From assembly GCF_963678635.1 (NCBI RefSeq), contig NC_087067.1, positions 5,250,647 to 5,314,646 on the forward strand: 64,000 nt of DNA, written 5' to 3'. The position numbers and the translations under genes are program-made. Positions 43,658-53,498 of the stretch are shown here, piece after piece; the stretch's first letter is position 1; every line of letters starts with the position of its first letter. Under the pieces are notes generated by a model. That model was not told the origin of the DNA, searched no databases, and saw only the letters and a list, made by a program, of their open reading frames with translations. The stretch is from Symsagittifera roscoffensis. Its lineage: Eukaryota > Xenacoelomorpha > Acoela > Convolutidae.

Positions 43658-44179
43658 AAGGTGTTCCAGCAGTGTCTCTTGTTGTTTAATGAGCCATACT
43701 AGAGTTCTTTTTACAGGTTACAGAAAAAAAATCAATTTGAGGAACGTGAAGCTGGTGTTCATCTAGGGTGAAAAGTTCTGGGAAACATTGAATGAAATTT
43801 ATTTTTGGCTAGTGTTGTCATACTTTTTCAATCAACTTGTTACAATTGAACAATTGAAATGAGTTTAGGCAGCGATAACAAGTAATGCAAAAACTATGTC
43901 TACACTTTTTTAATTTCCAAATTATGACTCACAACAAAAATGTCAAAAAGTATATAGAAACAAAAACAATTTAATACATTTTTTTGTTCAAAGTTTTTCA
44001 ATGGAAGGCTTTTCTTAGATGTTTTGGGCAACTTGCACATAAGCTTTTCACTCATAACATTGGTTTTTTTCCAATGCTTACGTTCTCATCAAAATTTGTC
44101 GAAACTCTAACGAAACAATTTATTCATTTCAATAGTTTCAAAATTAAGTGTCGTACAAAATACAACGGTGGTACTACTA
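43640..44179. repeat. repeat A, copy 1
   Basis: From GCTCAATATCACAAG (43646) this segment matches 47310-47895 with small gaps: GGCAGCGATAACAAGTAATG, TTGTCATACTTTTTCAATCA and ACGGTGGTACTACTACAGGG recur. Both copies carry a MITE inserted after the same TACTACTA, so the MITE entered before duplication. The gag frame of the retroelement continues about 75 bases into this repeat. It may be the element's 5' leader or a host repeat fused to it by truncation. Confidence 0.7.
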
Positions 44180-44306
44180 CAGGGGCGGATTTACGGGGGG
44201 GGGGGGGGAGCAGAACCTTTTTAGTGTTTTGGGAGAGCTAGGAAAATCAATATGGTCGCCCCCCCCCCCCCCCGCCCCCTTCGCGAAAATCCTAGACCCG
44301 CCCCTG
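44180..44306 (+). mobile_element. short hAT-like MITE, internally deleted
   Basis: Starts CAGGGGCGGATTTACGG and ends CCTAGACCCGCCCCTG, clean inverted ends 127 bp apart. The interior keeps only the GTGTTTTGGGAGAGCTAGG block and a G run and a C run. Flanks TACTACTA and GCTAAAAC do not form a clear 8-bp duplication. Confidence 0.7.
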
Positions 44307-44478
44307 GCTAAAACATTGTTTTTTGCGCTCAAAGGCGTCTGAAACCGAAATAATTTGCCGAATAATTTGATAAAAATGGACATACTGCAATCACTTTATA
44401 ACTATCACGTGAACTCTCTGATTTTTGAAGTTGTTAAATTAGCAAAAGTTTGGGGCGCGAATGTGTCATCGTACTCAC

Positions 44479-44887
44479 GTATGTAACGTTGAGTCGCCAT
44501 GAGCACATTATGTACTCGCTTCAAACTTTCGAAGGTGGCTTGCACCCACATCAAAGTCTTGGCAGAGTAGTCGCCTTCTAGTCCTTTTGCTATCAAAATC
44601 ACAAGTGCCTGTGACAGGAAAGAGACACTTGAAGTTCCTCCATTCGCAACAACTGCCCAAAATGGAGGGGCCGCCCTCAATGAAACAACCCGTCCTGCTC
44701 GGGCCTCTTGGTTGAATCCTGCTGAGTTTTCATAGACATCGATGATCGAGATATTGTTGAACTGATTTGATGCGTCCATTTTTACTGATGGACTGAGACT
44801 CTGACCAGAAAAGTAAAACAAATGTAAGCAAAACCAAAAGGCTATCAAAATTCTTTTAAACGAAATGAGAAAACAATCAACAAATTC
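44479..44887 (-). CDS. candidate internal exon with a strong acceptor and a GTGAGT donor
   Basis: On the minus strand a T-rich acceptor (TTTTTTTTTACCAG) ends at 44888 and a consensus donor GTGAGT starts at 44478. The 409-base exon is open throughout in phase 0. It encodes a hydrophobic stretch (RILIAFWFCLHLFYFSGQ), then KMDASNQFNNISIIDVYENS, a moderately hydrophobic GGTSSVSFLSQALVILIAKG, and ends KRVHNVLMATQRYI. An internal ATG (at VKMDAS) could be the true start if the upstream part is 5' UTR. G+C is well above the flanking DNA. It lies 0.8 kb outside the retroelement, on the same strand as the receptor exon at 25.6 kb, so the same gene spread across the insertion is possible but unproven. 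No family recognised. Confidence 0.5.
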
Positions 44888-45048
44888 CTGGTAAAAAAAA
44901 AACTACGAATAACTTTTTCTCTGTTTAGTTCAACGAACGAGTTGAAAATTCGTGAAATTTTAGCCAAACACAATTAACTTTTATAAAGAAATTCATAAAT
45001 TTATGAAACCGCTGAAATGGCTAACTGATTTCGAGCTGTATTCCAAAG

Positions 45049-45340
45049 CAGGGGCGGATCTAGGTTTTTCACGAGGGCGTTGGGGGCAGATTTTCAAAAA
45101 ATGTTCGAAAAATTTATCGACCTTTTTAGGGTGACTAAATTTTAGACATTTTTTAAAAAGTTTTGACCAGAAAAAATGAGTTTTTTTAGGCGCGCGCGCT
45201 CCTCTCAAAAATTAGTATATATTGGCGCCCGTTGAAAAAATTTAGAGTCCATCAGCCAAAAAATGGTATCTCATATTAGTGAAAGGTGGGAGCCTTTGGG
45301 TCGGCAGGTGGTCGACTGAAGGATTGATAGTTCCATTTTG
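45049..45340 (+). mobile_element. hAT-like MITE, 3' end missing
   Basis: Begins CAGGGGCGGATCTAGG and follows the 2713 copy (GTCCATCAGCCAAAAAATGG, GCCTTTGGGTCGGCAGGTGG) to about 45320, where it loses the GCCCC terminus and runs into other DNA. Confidence 0.7.
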
Positions 45341-45499
45341 ACAAAAGATGAAGTGTCAAAATGGAAATTTCTTTGAATTTCCCTAGAATCAAAAACAAGC
45401 TGTTCTTCCCAAAAATTGATATTCGGACTGTTTAGTCAAAATAAAATAAATTTGATCAAACTTAACCTAGTAAAAAGCTTTATTACACAAAAAAATTGA

Positions 45500-47114
45500 T
45501 GCTTATGGTAGGTGGGAGAGAGAGAGAGAGAGCCTGAAAATGACTTTTAATTTCTCTTTCACAATGTCCCTTGAGCAGTCTTCAGTGGCTAAAAATTACA
45601 AAAAAGAAAAAAAATTTCAAATACCGATCAAAATTAATGGCATCAATTCAATGAAGTGTCCTAAAAAGTAACTCAATTTTTCGAAATAGTTGCCAATTTA
45701 AAATGATTCGATGCTACCTTAACAATAAGCAAGGATATTGCAACCGGGTACTAATTTTTTCCCGTGAACAACTTTGTCCACAGGACTCAACTGGACGCCT
45801 GGACTCATCTCTACTTTTTTTATGATGTATTCAATTTTTCAATTTTCTTAGCGTTCCCGGCCAACTTAGCCTGGAGGTAACGAATATGCCTGGGACAGCG
45901 GTGGTCGTGGGTTCAAATTTGACCAGGACCTGTTTTTTTCAAATGGGTTATATTCTGTTTCAAATAAAATTGTTGGTCAATTAATTATCTGCATATCTGT
46001 TGTCGGCTTAGTTGTCACATCTTGGAAATGTTTTTTTTTGTGACCGCATTTTCTTTTAATATTGTTTTTAATGTTTGATTTACGTGTACACTTCGTATTT
46101 TACTTATCTTGACTTCATATTTACTTTTTTGTTTTTTTGTTTTGCTAATAAAATTCCTCGCCAGAATTATTTCGGCCTATTGACTCAATTTTTGGACCTT
46201 GGAAGATAAACACAGTTTTAGCACACGCCTCAGCATTTTTGCAAAAAATTAGTTTATCTCAGAAACTTTCCTAATTCAAAAAAGGGGATATCAATTGACA
46301 GACCAATCGCTCTTCTGTGAGCATGCGATCTCCTCAAGAGTCTTTTTACTTGATACTCCGTCTACAGCCTTCAAAAAAGTGTGGCCTAATGTTTGACACA
46401 TCATTTTGATTTTTTTGTTTTCTCGATAACTACTCCTCTCAAAAATGAGTTTTTAATTCCAATGAATTGAACCATTTTGAAAAGTTACCCTGCATAAATG
46501 GCTATGAATATTTTTTGTTGCATATAAAGTTATGGCCCTCGAAACAGTCAAATTTTTGATTTTTGACTACTTTTCGAATCCGTTAGGTGGGGTCTTGTGG
46601 GTTCCAATCTTGTGGGTTCTCTGCTTAAGCGCCCATAACCTGCTGTTTACTGAGAAACATTATGGATTTTGGGAAGCCTTTTGAATGTTTTGGTCGAACA
46701 TTTTACCGTTTTTTTGGAATCTTTTCGAGTTTTCTTATTATTTACACAATCAAACTTGAGTAAAAATTTTTACTGAAAAAACGGATTGCGATAATTGTTT
46801 CCGCAGAAGCGTCGATTCTTTAAGTTTCTGTTAAAAAACTTTACCTCCATGAGAAAATTGATTATCTCAAAATTTCTACTCTTCCCACTTGTTTTAGTAG
46901 AGGTTTTAGGCAAAAGTCTTAGGCGAAGTCCAATTTTCGAAATCAAACTTTTCGTGCCGCATCAAAATAGCAAACTCATTCAATATCAAATTCGTACCTT
47001 TAGTTTTAGCTGAAGGCCCTTAGTTTGTTTTTTATGGAGACAGGAGAAGTGCAATTCACCTAGTTTTTTTCATCATCTAATTTTGTTTTGACTTTTTTAA
47101 TGTTTGTGTTGCAT
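45500..47114 (+). repeat. repeat B, copy 1
   Basis: From TAGGTGGGAGAGAGAGAG to TTTGTGTTGCAT this matches 47985-49580 at about 90-95 percent by eye, with small indels. The last 700 bases also match 51053-51765. It contains a GA microsatellite at its left edge and the SINE-like head at 45850. At 47114 it breaks into repeat A, while the other copies continue into repeat C (TGCAAGTGGTGCAAAGCTCG). Confidence 0.8.
45850..45935 (+). repeat. tRNA-like SINE head (A and B box)
   Basis: TAGCCTGGAGG at 45867-45877 resembles a pol III A box, and GGGTTCAAATTTGA at about 45909 resembles a B box (GGTTCRANNCC), 43 bases apart, with GTGGTCGTG between as in tRNAs. The second copy at 48333-48418 keeps both. It does not fold as an intact tRNA, so a tRNA-derived SINE is the likely source. 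Its tail is not defined. Confidence 0.4.
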
Positions 47115-47985
47115 ATATATTGTTACTATTGTTTCAAGGTCATACTGTTTTGATCGCAAACGTAACCGCACTGAGTTCACTATTCCGTACGTAGTTACGG
47201 AACCCAGTCAAACCTCACTTAGTTTGTGCTTAGTAAAACAACAGCAAAACTTCGTGTTAAATTACCATTTGAAATCTAATCAGTTTTCAACAAGACTTAT
47301 AGGTATTGTGCTCAATATCACAAGCTGTTCCGAACTTGTTTGTACTTTTTTTCTGTTCAAACAAAATCAAGTTCCACAACAGTGTCCTATGGTGTTTAAT
47401 GATCCATACTAGAGTTCTTTTTACAGGTGGTTACAAAAAAAATCAATTTGAGGAGCGTTAAGCTGGTGTTCATCTAGGGTGGAAAGTTCTGGGAAACTTT
47501 GAATGAAATTTGTTTTTGGCTAGTGTTGTCATACTTTTTCAATCAATTTGTTACAATTGAAATGAGTTTAGGCAGCGATAACAAGTAATGCAAAATTTAT
47601 ATATCTACACTTTTTTTAATTTCCAAACTATGACTCACCCAACAAAACTGTCAACAAAATAAGATATAGAAACAAAAACAATTTAATTCAGTTTCTTGTT
47701 CAAAGTTTTTCAATGAAAGCATTTTTTTAAGATGTTTTAGGTAACTTGCACATACGCTTTTCTCTCATAACATTAGTTTTTTTCCAATGCTTACGTTCCT
47801 ATCAAAACTTGTCGATACTCTCACGAATTAATTTATTCGTTTCAATAGTTTCAAAATTAAGTGTCGTACAAAATACAACGGTGGTACTACTACAGGGGCG
47901 GACTTAGGGGGGGGGTGGCTTCAGAGTCTTTTTAGTGTTTTGGGAGAGCTCGGAAAATCAATATGGTCGACCTAAAAAGAAGGTA
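47115..47985. repeat. repeat A, copy 2, with a truncated MITE
   Basis: 47310-47895 matches repeat A at 43640. The extra 195 bases on the left (47115-47309) have no second copy in the window. At 47895 the MITE end CAGGGGCGGACTTAGG appears and continues to GGTCGACCTAAAAAGAAGG, where it is cut by the start of repeat B copy 2. The block therefore sits as an insert between B copies. Confidence 0.7.
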
Positions 47986-47990
47986 GGTGG

Positions 47991-48023
<33 letters not shown>

Positions 48024-49580
48024 CCTGAAAATGACTTTTAATTTCTCTTTCATAAAGTCCCTTGGGCAGTCGTCAGTGGCTAAAATTTTAAAAATTACGA
48101 AGAAGAAATTTTCTTCAAATACCGAACAAAATTAATGGCATCATTTCATTGAAGTGTCCTAAAAAGTAAATCAATTTTTCAAATTACTTGCCCATTTAAA
48201 ATGATTCGATGCTTAATTACCCTTACAATAAGCAAAGATATTGCAACCGGGTACTAATTTTTTTTCCCGTGAACAACTCATCTGGACGCCTGGACTCATC
48301 TCTACCTTTTTCATGATGTATTCAATTTTCTTAGCTTTCCCGGCCAACTTAGCCTGGAGGTAACGAAAATGCCTGGGACAGCAATGGTCGTGGGTTCAAA
48401 TTTGACCAGGACCTGTTTTTTTCAAATGGGTTATATTCTGTTTCAAATGAAATTATTGGTCAATTAATTGTCTGCATATCTGTTGTCGGCTTAGTTGTCA
48501 CATCTTGGAATTGTTTTTTTTTGTGAGCGCATTTTCTTTTAATATTGTTTTTAGTGTTTAATTTACGTGTACACTTCGTAATTTTACTTATCTTGACTCC
48601 ATTTTTACTTTTTGTTTTTTTGTTTTGCTAATAAAATTCCTCGCCAGAATTATTTTGGCCTCTTGACCCAATTTTTGGCCGTTGAAAGATAAACACAGTT
48701 TTAGCACACGCCTCAGCATTTTTGCAAAAAATTAGTTTATCTCAGAATCTTTTCTAATTTTCAAAAAAGGGATATCAATTGAATGACCGCTCACTCTTCT
48801 GTGTGCATGCGTTCTCCTCAAGAGTCTTTTTACTTGATCCTCCGTCTACAGCCTTCAAAAAAGTGTGGCTTAATGTTTGACCCATGATTTTGATTTTTTT
48901 GTTTTTTTGATAATTGCTCCTCTCAAAATTGAGTTTTTAATTCCAATGAATTGAACCATTTTGAAAAGTTACCCTGCTATGAATATTTTTTTGCGTATAA
49001 CGTTATGGCCCTCGAAATAGTCAAAATTTTTATTTTTGACTACTCTTCGAATACGTTAGCTGGGTCTTGTGGGTTCCAATCTTGTGGGTTCTTAAGCGCC
49101 CATAACCTGCTGTTTACTGAGAAACATTTTGGATTTTGGGAAGCCTTTTGAATGTTTTGTCGAATTTTTTACCGTTTTTTTTTGGAATCTTCTCGAGTTT
49201 TCTTATTATTTAGACAATCAAACTTGAGATGAAAAACTTTACTGAAAGAACGGGTTGGGATAATTGTTTCCGCGGAACCGGTGATTCTTGAAGTTTCTGC
49301 TAAAAAAATTTACCTCCTTGAGAAAATTGATTATCTAAAAATTTCTGCTCTTCCCACTTATTTTAGTAGAGGTTTTAAGCAAAAGTTTTAGACAAAAACC
49401 AATTTTTGAAATCAAACTTTTCTTGCCGCATCAATATAGCAAATTCATTCAATATCAAATTCATACCCTCAGTCTTAGCTGAAGGCCCTTAGTTGGTTTT
49501 TTATGGAGACAGGAGAAGTGCAATTCACCTAGTTTTTTTCAACATCTAATTTTGTTTTGACTTTTTTATTGTTTGTGTTG
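47985..49580 (+). repeat. repeat B, copy 2
   Basis: Matches B copy 1 from TAGGTGGGAGAGAG. The GA run is longer here (about 48000-48018). Several short deletions distinguish the copies. Continues directly into repeat C at TTGCATTGCAAGTGG. Confidence 0.8.
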
Positions 49581-51032
49581 CATTGCAAGTGGTGCAAAGC
49601 TCGGCTACGCCTCTGTGTTAAAAGATGAAATAAGCAAATCAATAAAACGCCAAAAAAAGTCTACTGAAATAAAACCATCAAATTCAGACGAACCAAAAAA
49701 ATTAATGGATTTTTATTAAACTTCAATCTTAGAAAATCGGAAAAATGTTAAAAAACGTGAGCTCCAGGAGGTTTGTAAATGTGGCGAGGATGGCGTGAGT
49801 GAGGGGAAATGGGGGGGGGAACTAATGGGATGGTTCATAGTGGAGTGATTGGTCACGGGGGTGAGGAGGTTCGGGGGAAGTTGAGTGCTCTGCCTTTGTC
49901 TTCCAGCACAAAAAGTTAGATACAGAGCATAGTTTTTCTTGCAAACTTTCTGCAAAAAGATTGAAAAAATAACAGAATTTAGTCATAGACAAAATTGATT
50001 ATAATCAATTAAAATTAACCCGAGGAAACTTTTATTGAATAAAATTACCCACATTTTACTTTGGTTTGGGTTTTAGTATTGAGTAAGTTTTTCTGCACGA
50101 CACGTTTTAATGATTCCATTGAAACAATTAAAAGGATCCCAATTTTCAAAGTTTTACAGGATTTAAATCTATTAGAGATCATATGAAAAAAATCATGGTT
50201 GTTGATCATTCGAAACATAGCCATTATGATCCTCTGTTGATTATAATTAATTATTTTGATCGCATTTTCTAAATTTCTGTTGTATAGTTGATAACAATTT
50301 AATTGATAAACGTCAATTTTATCAGTTTTTGCCCATTTTCGCTTCAAACCATGCATATAAATTGCTTTTTTTGAAAAATTGGCGCATGTAGAACTTTGAA
50401 AACTTGTTTTTAGCAGTATAAAATGGATTTAGTTTTATATCGTTTTCAATTGTTCCTTTTCCTGAAATATTTTTTTTGAAACGCTTTTATAAATTTTCAA
50501 CCACAGAATATCAACATCTTGTTTTATTTCCAAGATTTATTTGATTCAGACAAACTAAAAGAAAACAAGACTACTCACATTAAGAGATTTTGTTAATTGT
50601 AGCAAAATTAAAAGACATAAACTATAGGATATACTTTCTTTTGAAGGGTCAGTATATTGGTGAAAAAAGTTACTTTGTCGACTTAGAGAAGTTTTCCGAT
50701 AAAACTCTTATCGAATATATTCGATTATAAGATAATACAATCATTTGGAAAAAATCACACATAAAATCAATTATAAGTCCATTAAAAACTTTCAAAAGTT
50801 TTGCAAATTATAATTGTCAAAAATCAACATAATTAAATCAATTACTTCAGCCTAAACTTGGACGTAGAACGTACAAAATATTGATTAAAAAGAAATGACC
50901 TTGGCTATATTATTCCTTAATACATGATTATTTTTTGAATGTGTCAGTTATAATTTATCAATGGTTCGTAGACATCATTCTTAGGGTATGGATGGAATTG
51001 GCGGATGGATGGATGGGAGAAAACAAAACATT
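49581..51032 (+). repeat. repeat C, copy 1
   Basis: From TGCAAGTGGTGCAAAGCTCG this matches 51767-53180, including the G-rich GGGGAAATGGGGGGG stretch, GATTATAATCAATTAAAATT, and CTTCAGCCTAAACTTGGACG near 50840. It ends at the ATGGATGGATGGGAGAAAAC text before the inverted repeat at 51033. Confidence 0.8.
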
Positions 51033-51068
51033 GTTATCGAGAAAACAAAACATTGTTTTCTCGATAAC
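51033..51068. repeat. 16-bp perfect inverted repeat at a duplication junction
   Basis: Arm 51033-51048 (GTTATCGAGAAAACAA), loop AACA, arm 51053-51068, exact complements. The right arm belongs to repeat B (as at 46420). The left arm has no counterpart in repeat C, so it was created where C joins B. Confidence 0.8.
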
Positions 51069-51766
51069 TACTCCTCTCAAAAATGAGTTTTTTATTCCAA
51101 TGAATTGAACCATTTTGAAAAGTTACCCTGCATGAATGACTATGAAAATTTTTAATTGATTTTAATTGATTTTGTTGCATATAAAATTATGGCCCTCGAA
51201 ATAGTCAAATTTTTGATTTTTGACTATTTTTCGAATCCGTTAGGTGTGTCTTGTGGTTTCCAATTTTGTGGGTTCTCTGCTTAAGCGCCCAGAACCTGCT
51301 GTTTATTGAGAAACATTATTTATTTTGGGAAGCCCTTTGAATGTTTTGTCGAACTTTTACCGTTTTTTTTTGGAATCTTCTCGAGTTTTTTTTATTATTT
51401 ACACAATCAAACTTGAGATGAGAAGATTTACTGAAAAAACGGGTTGCGATAATTGTTTCCGCAGAAGCGGCGATTCTCTAAGTTTCTGTTAAAAAAATTA
51501 ACTCCTTGAGAAAATTGATGATCTCAAAATTTCTACTCTTCCCACTTATTTTTGTAGAGGTTTTAGGCAAAAGTTTTAGGCGAAGTCCAATTTTTGAAAT
51601 CACACTTTTCGTGCCGCATCAATATAGCAAATTCAATCAATATCAAACTCGTACCTTCAGTTTAAGCCGAAGGTCCTTAGTTGGTTTTTTATGGAGACAG
51701 GAGAAATGCAATTCACCTAGTTTTTTTCAACATCTAATTTTGTTTTGATTTTTTTAATATTTATGT
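51053..51766 (+). repeat. repeat B, copy 3 (last 0.7 kb only)
   Basis: Begins TTGTTTTCTCGATAACTACT, matching B at 46417, and continues to the TTGCATTGCAAGTGG junction with repeat C copy 2. The 5' half of B, including the SINE-like head, is missing. Confidence 0.8.
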
Positions 51767-53190
51767 TGCATTGCAAGTGGTGCAAAGCTCGGCTACGCCT
51801 CTGTGTTAAAAGCTGAAGTAAGCAAATCAATAAAACGCCAAGAAAAGTTCACTGAAATAAAACCAACAAGTTCAGACGAATTAAAAAAATTAATGGATTT
51901 TTATAAAACTTCAATCTTAGAAAATCGGAAAAATATTAATAAACCTGAGCTCCAGGAGGTTTGTAAATGTGGCGAGGATGGCATGAGTGTGGGGAAATGG
52001 GGGGGGGGGGGGACTTTTGGGGTGGTTCAGAGGGGAGTGATTGGTCGCGGGCGTGAGGAGGTTCCGGGGAAGTTGAGTGTTCTGCCTTTGTTTTCCAGCA
52101 CAAAAAATTAGATACAGAGCATAGTTTTTCTTGTAAACTTTCTTCAAAAAGATTGAAAAAATAACAGAACTTAGTCTACGACAAAATTGATTATAATCAA
52201 TTAAAATTAACTCAAGGAAACTTTTATTGAATAAAGTTACCCACATTTTACTTCGACTTGGGTTTTAGTATTGAGTATGATTTTTTGCAAGACACTTTTA
52301 ATGATTCCATTGAAACAATTAAAAGGATCCCTATTTTCTAACTTTTACAGGATTTAAATCTATTAGAGATCATATCAAAAAAATCATGGTTGTTAATCAT
52401 ACGAAACATAGGCATAATTATCCTCTGTTGATTATAATTAATTATTTTGCTCGCATTTTCTAAATTTCTGTTGTATAGTTAAAATATTTTAATTGATTAA
52501 TGTCAATTTTATCATTTTTTTTTGCCCATTTTGGTTTCAAACCATGCATATAAATTGCTTTTCTTACGTTTTTTTGAAAAAGTTGACGCATGTAGAACTT
52601 TGAAAACTTGTTTTTAGCATTATAAAATGGATTTAGTTTTATATCGTTTTCAATTGTTCCTTTTCCTGAAATATTTTTTTTCTTGAAACGCTTTAATAGT
52701 TTTTCAACCACAAAATATCAACATTTTGTTTTATTTCCAAGATTTATCTGATTCAGACGAACTAAATGGTGACAAGATTACTCAAATTAAGAGATTTTTT
52801 TGTTAATTGTAGCAAAACTAAAAGACATAAGCTATAGGATATTCTTTTGAAGAGTCATTATTTTGATGAAAAAACTTGCTATAGTCGACTTAAAGAAGTT
52901 TTCCGATTGAACTCTGATCGAATTACAATCATTTGGAAAATATCACACATATAGTCAATTATAAGTCCTTTTAAAACTTCAAAAAGTTTTGCAAATTATA
53001 ATTGTGAAAAATCAACATAATTAAATCAATTACTTCAGCCTAAACTTGGACGTAGGACGTACAAAACATTGATTAAAAACAAATGACCACGGCTCTATTA
53101 TTCCTTAATACATGATTTTTTTTTGAATGTGTCAACTATAATTAATCAACGGTTCGTAGACATCGTTCTTAGGGTATGGATGGAATTGGC
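51767..53190 (+). repeat. repeat C, copy 2
   Basis: Matches C copy 1 with scattered changes. Its last 400 bases (from about 52797) also start the 4 kb tandem unit. Confidence 0.8.
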
Positions 53191-53401
53191 TGATGGACGG
53201 AAGCGAGAGAACCTCAATTTTTTCTACAGAAAACGTACTTTTTGCCTCTCAACAAATTTTTTTCTGGTTGGGCAGTACGCGACACAATCACGCCATTTAA
53301 AAAAATTCTCAAAAATGAAGCTAGAGCAAAAAAAAGCAAAAAAAGCTCCTACAGCGTAAAAACGCAAAAAACTTCTGCAGGGCTTTCTTTTGTTGGGTTC
53401 T

Positions 53402-53498
53402 GGCTAAGAAAATCTATTGGTCGACCTAAAAAAGCTTTAGAGATGCCTTTCATCATCTCTAAAAGTTTTTTTAGGTCGACCAAATGATTTTCTTAGCC
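53402..53498. repeat. 97-bp near-perfect palindrome, unit 1 copy
   Basis: Arms GGCTAAGAAAATC... and ...GATTTTCTTAGCC pair over about 46 bases around the loop GCCTTTCATC-type centre, and include GGTCGACCTAAAAAA. A two-base swap (CTATTGG against CATTTGG) breaks the left arm in this copy. Confidence 0.8.

Larger units (their letters stand above)
25860..43735 (-). mobile_element. Ty3/gypsy-type retroelement with envelope-like gene, degenerate, up to about 17.8 kb
   Basis: Read from right to left the parts are gag (43.7-41.5), CCHC knuckle (41.3), protease (40.2), RT and RNase H (39.3-37.7), integrase (37.5-35.9), a small membrane ORF (34.7), a Pro-rich ORF (34.6-33.4), an envelope-like gene (33.45-30.0) and two more ORFs (29.6-28.4). 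RT-RNaseH-integrase order is that of Ty3/gypsy. Stops and shifts occur in nearly every gene. I could not find matching LTRs: nothing near 43.7-45 kb resembles 25.86-28.4 kb, so one end is probably truncated and both outer limits are estimates. The right end merges into repeat A at about 43640. The plus strand throughout is T/G-rich, the mirror of A/C-rich coding on the minus strand. Confidence 0.8.

Noticed and set aside
43660-45040. 5' LTR of the retroelement to the right of gag
   Set aside because: Compared by eye with 25.86-28.4 kb; no shared segment that could be an LTR pair.
45169-45208. Minus-strand ORF with GARAPKKTHFFW
   Set aside because: It is the MITE interior read in reverse; the same words recur in other MITE copies.
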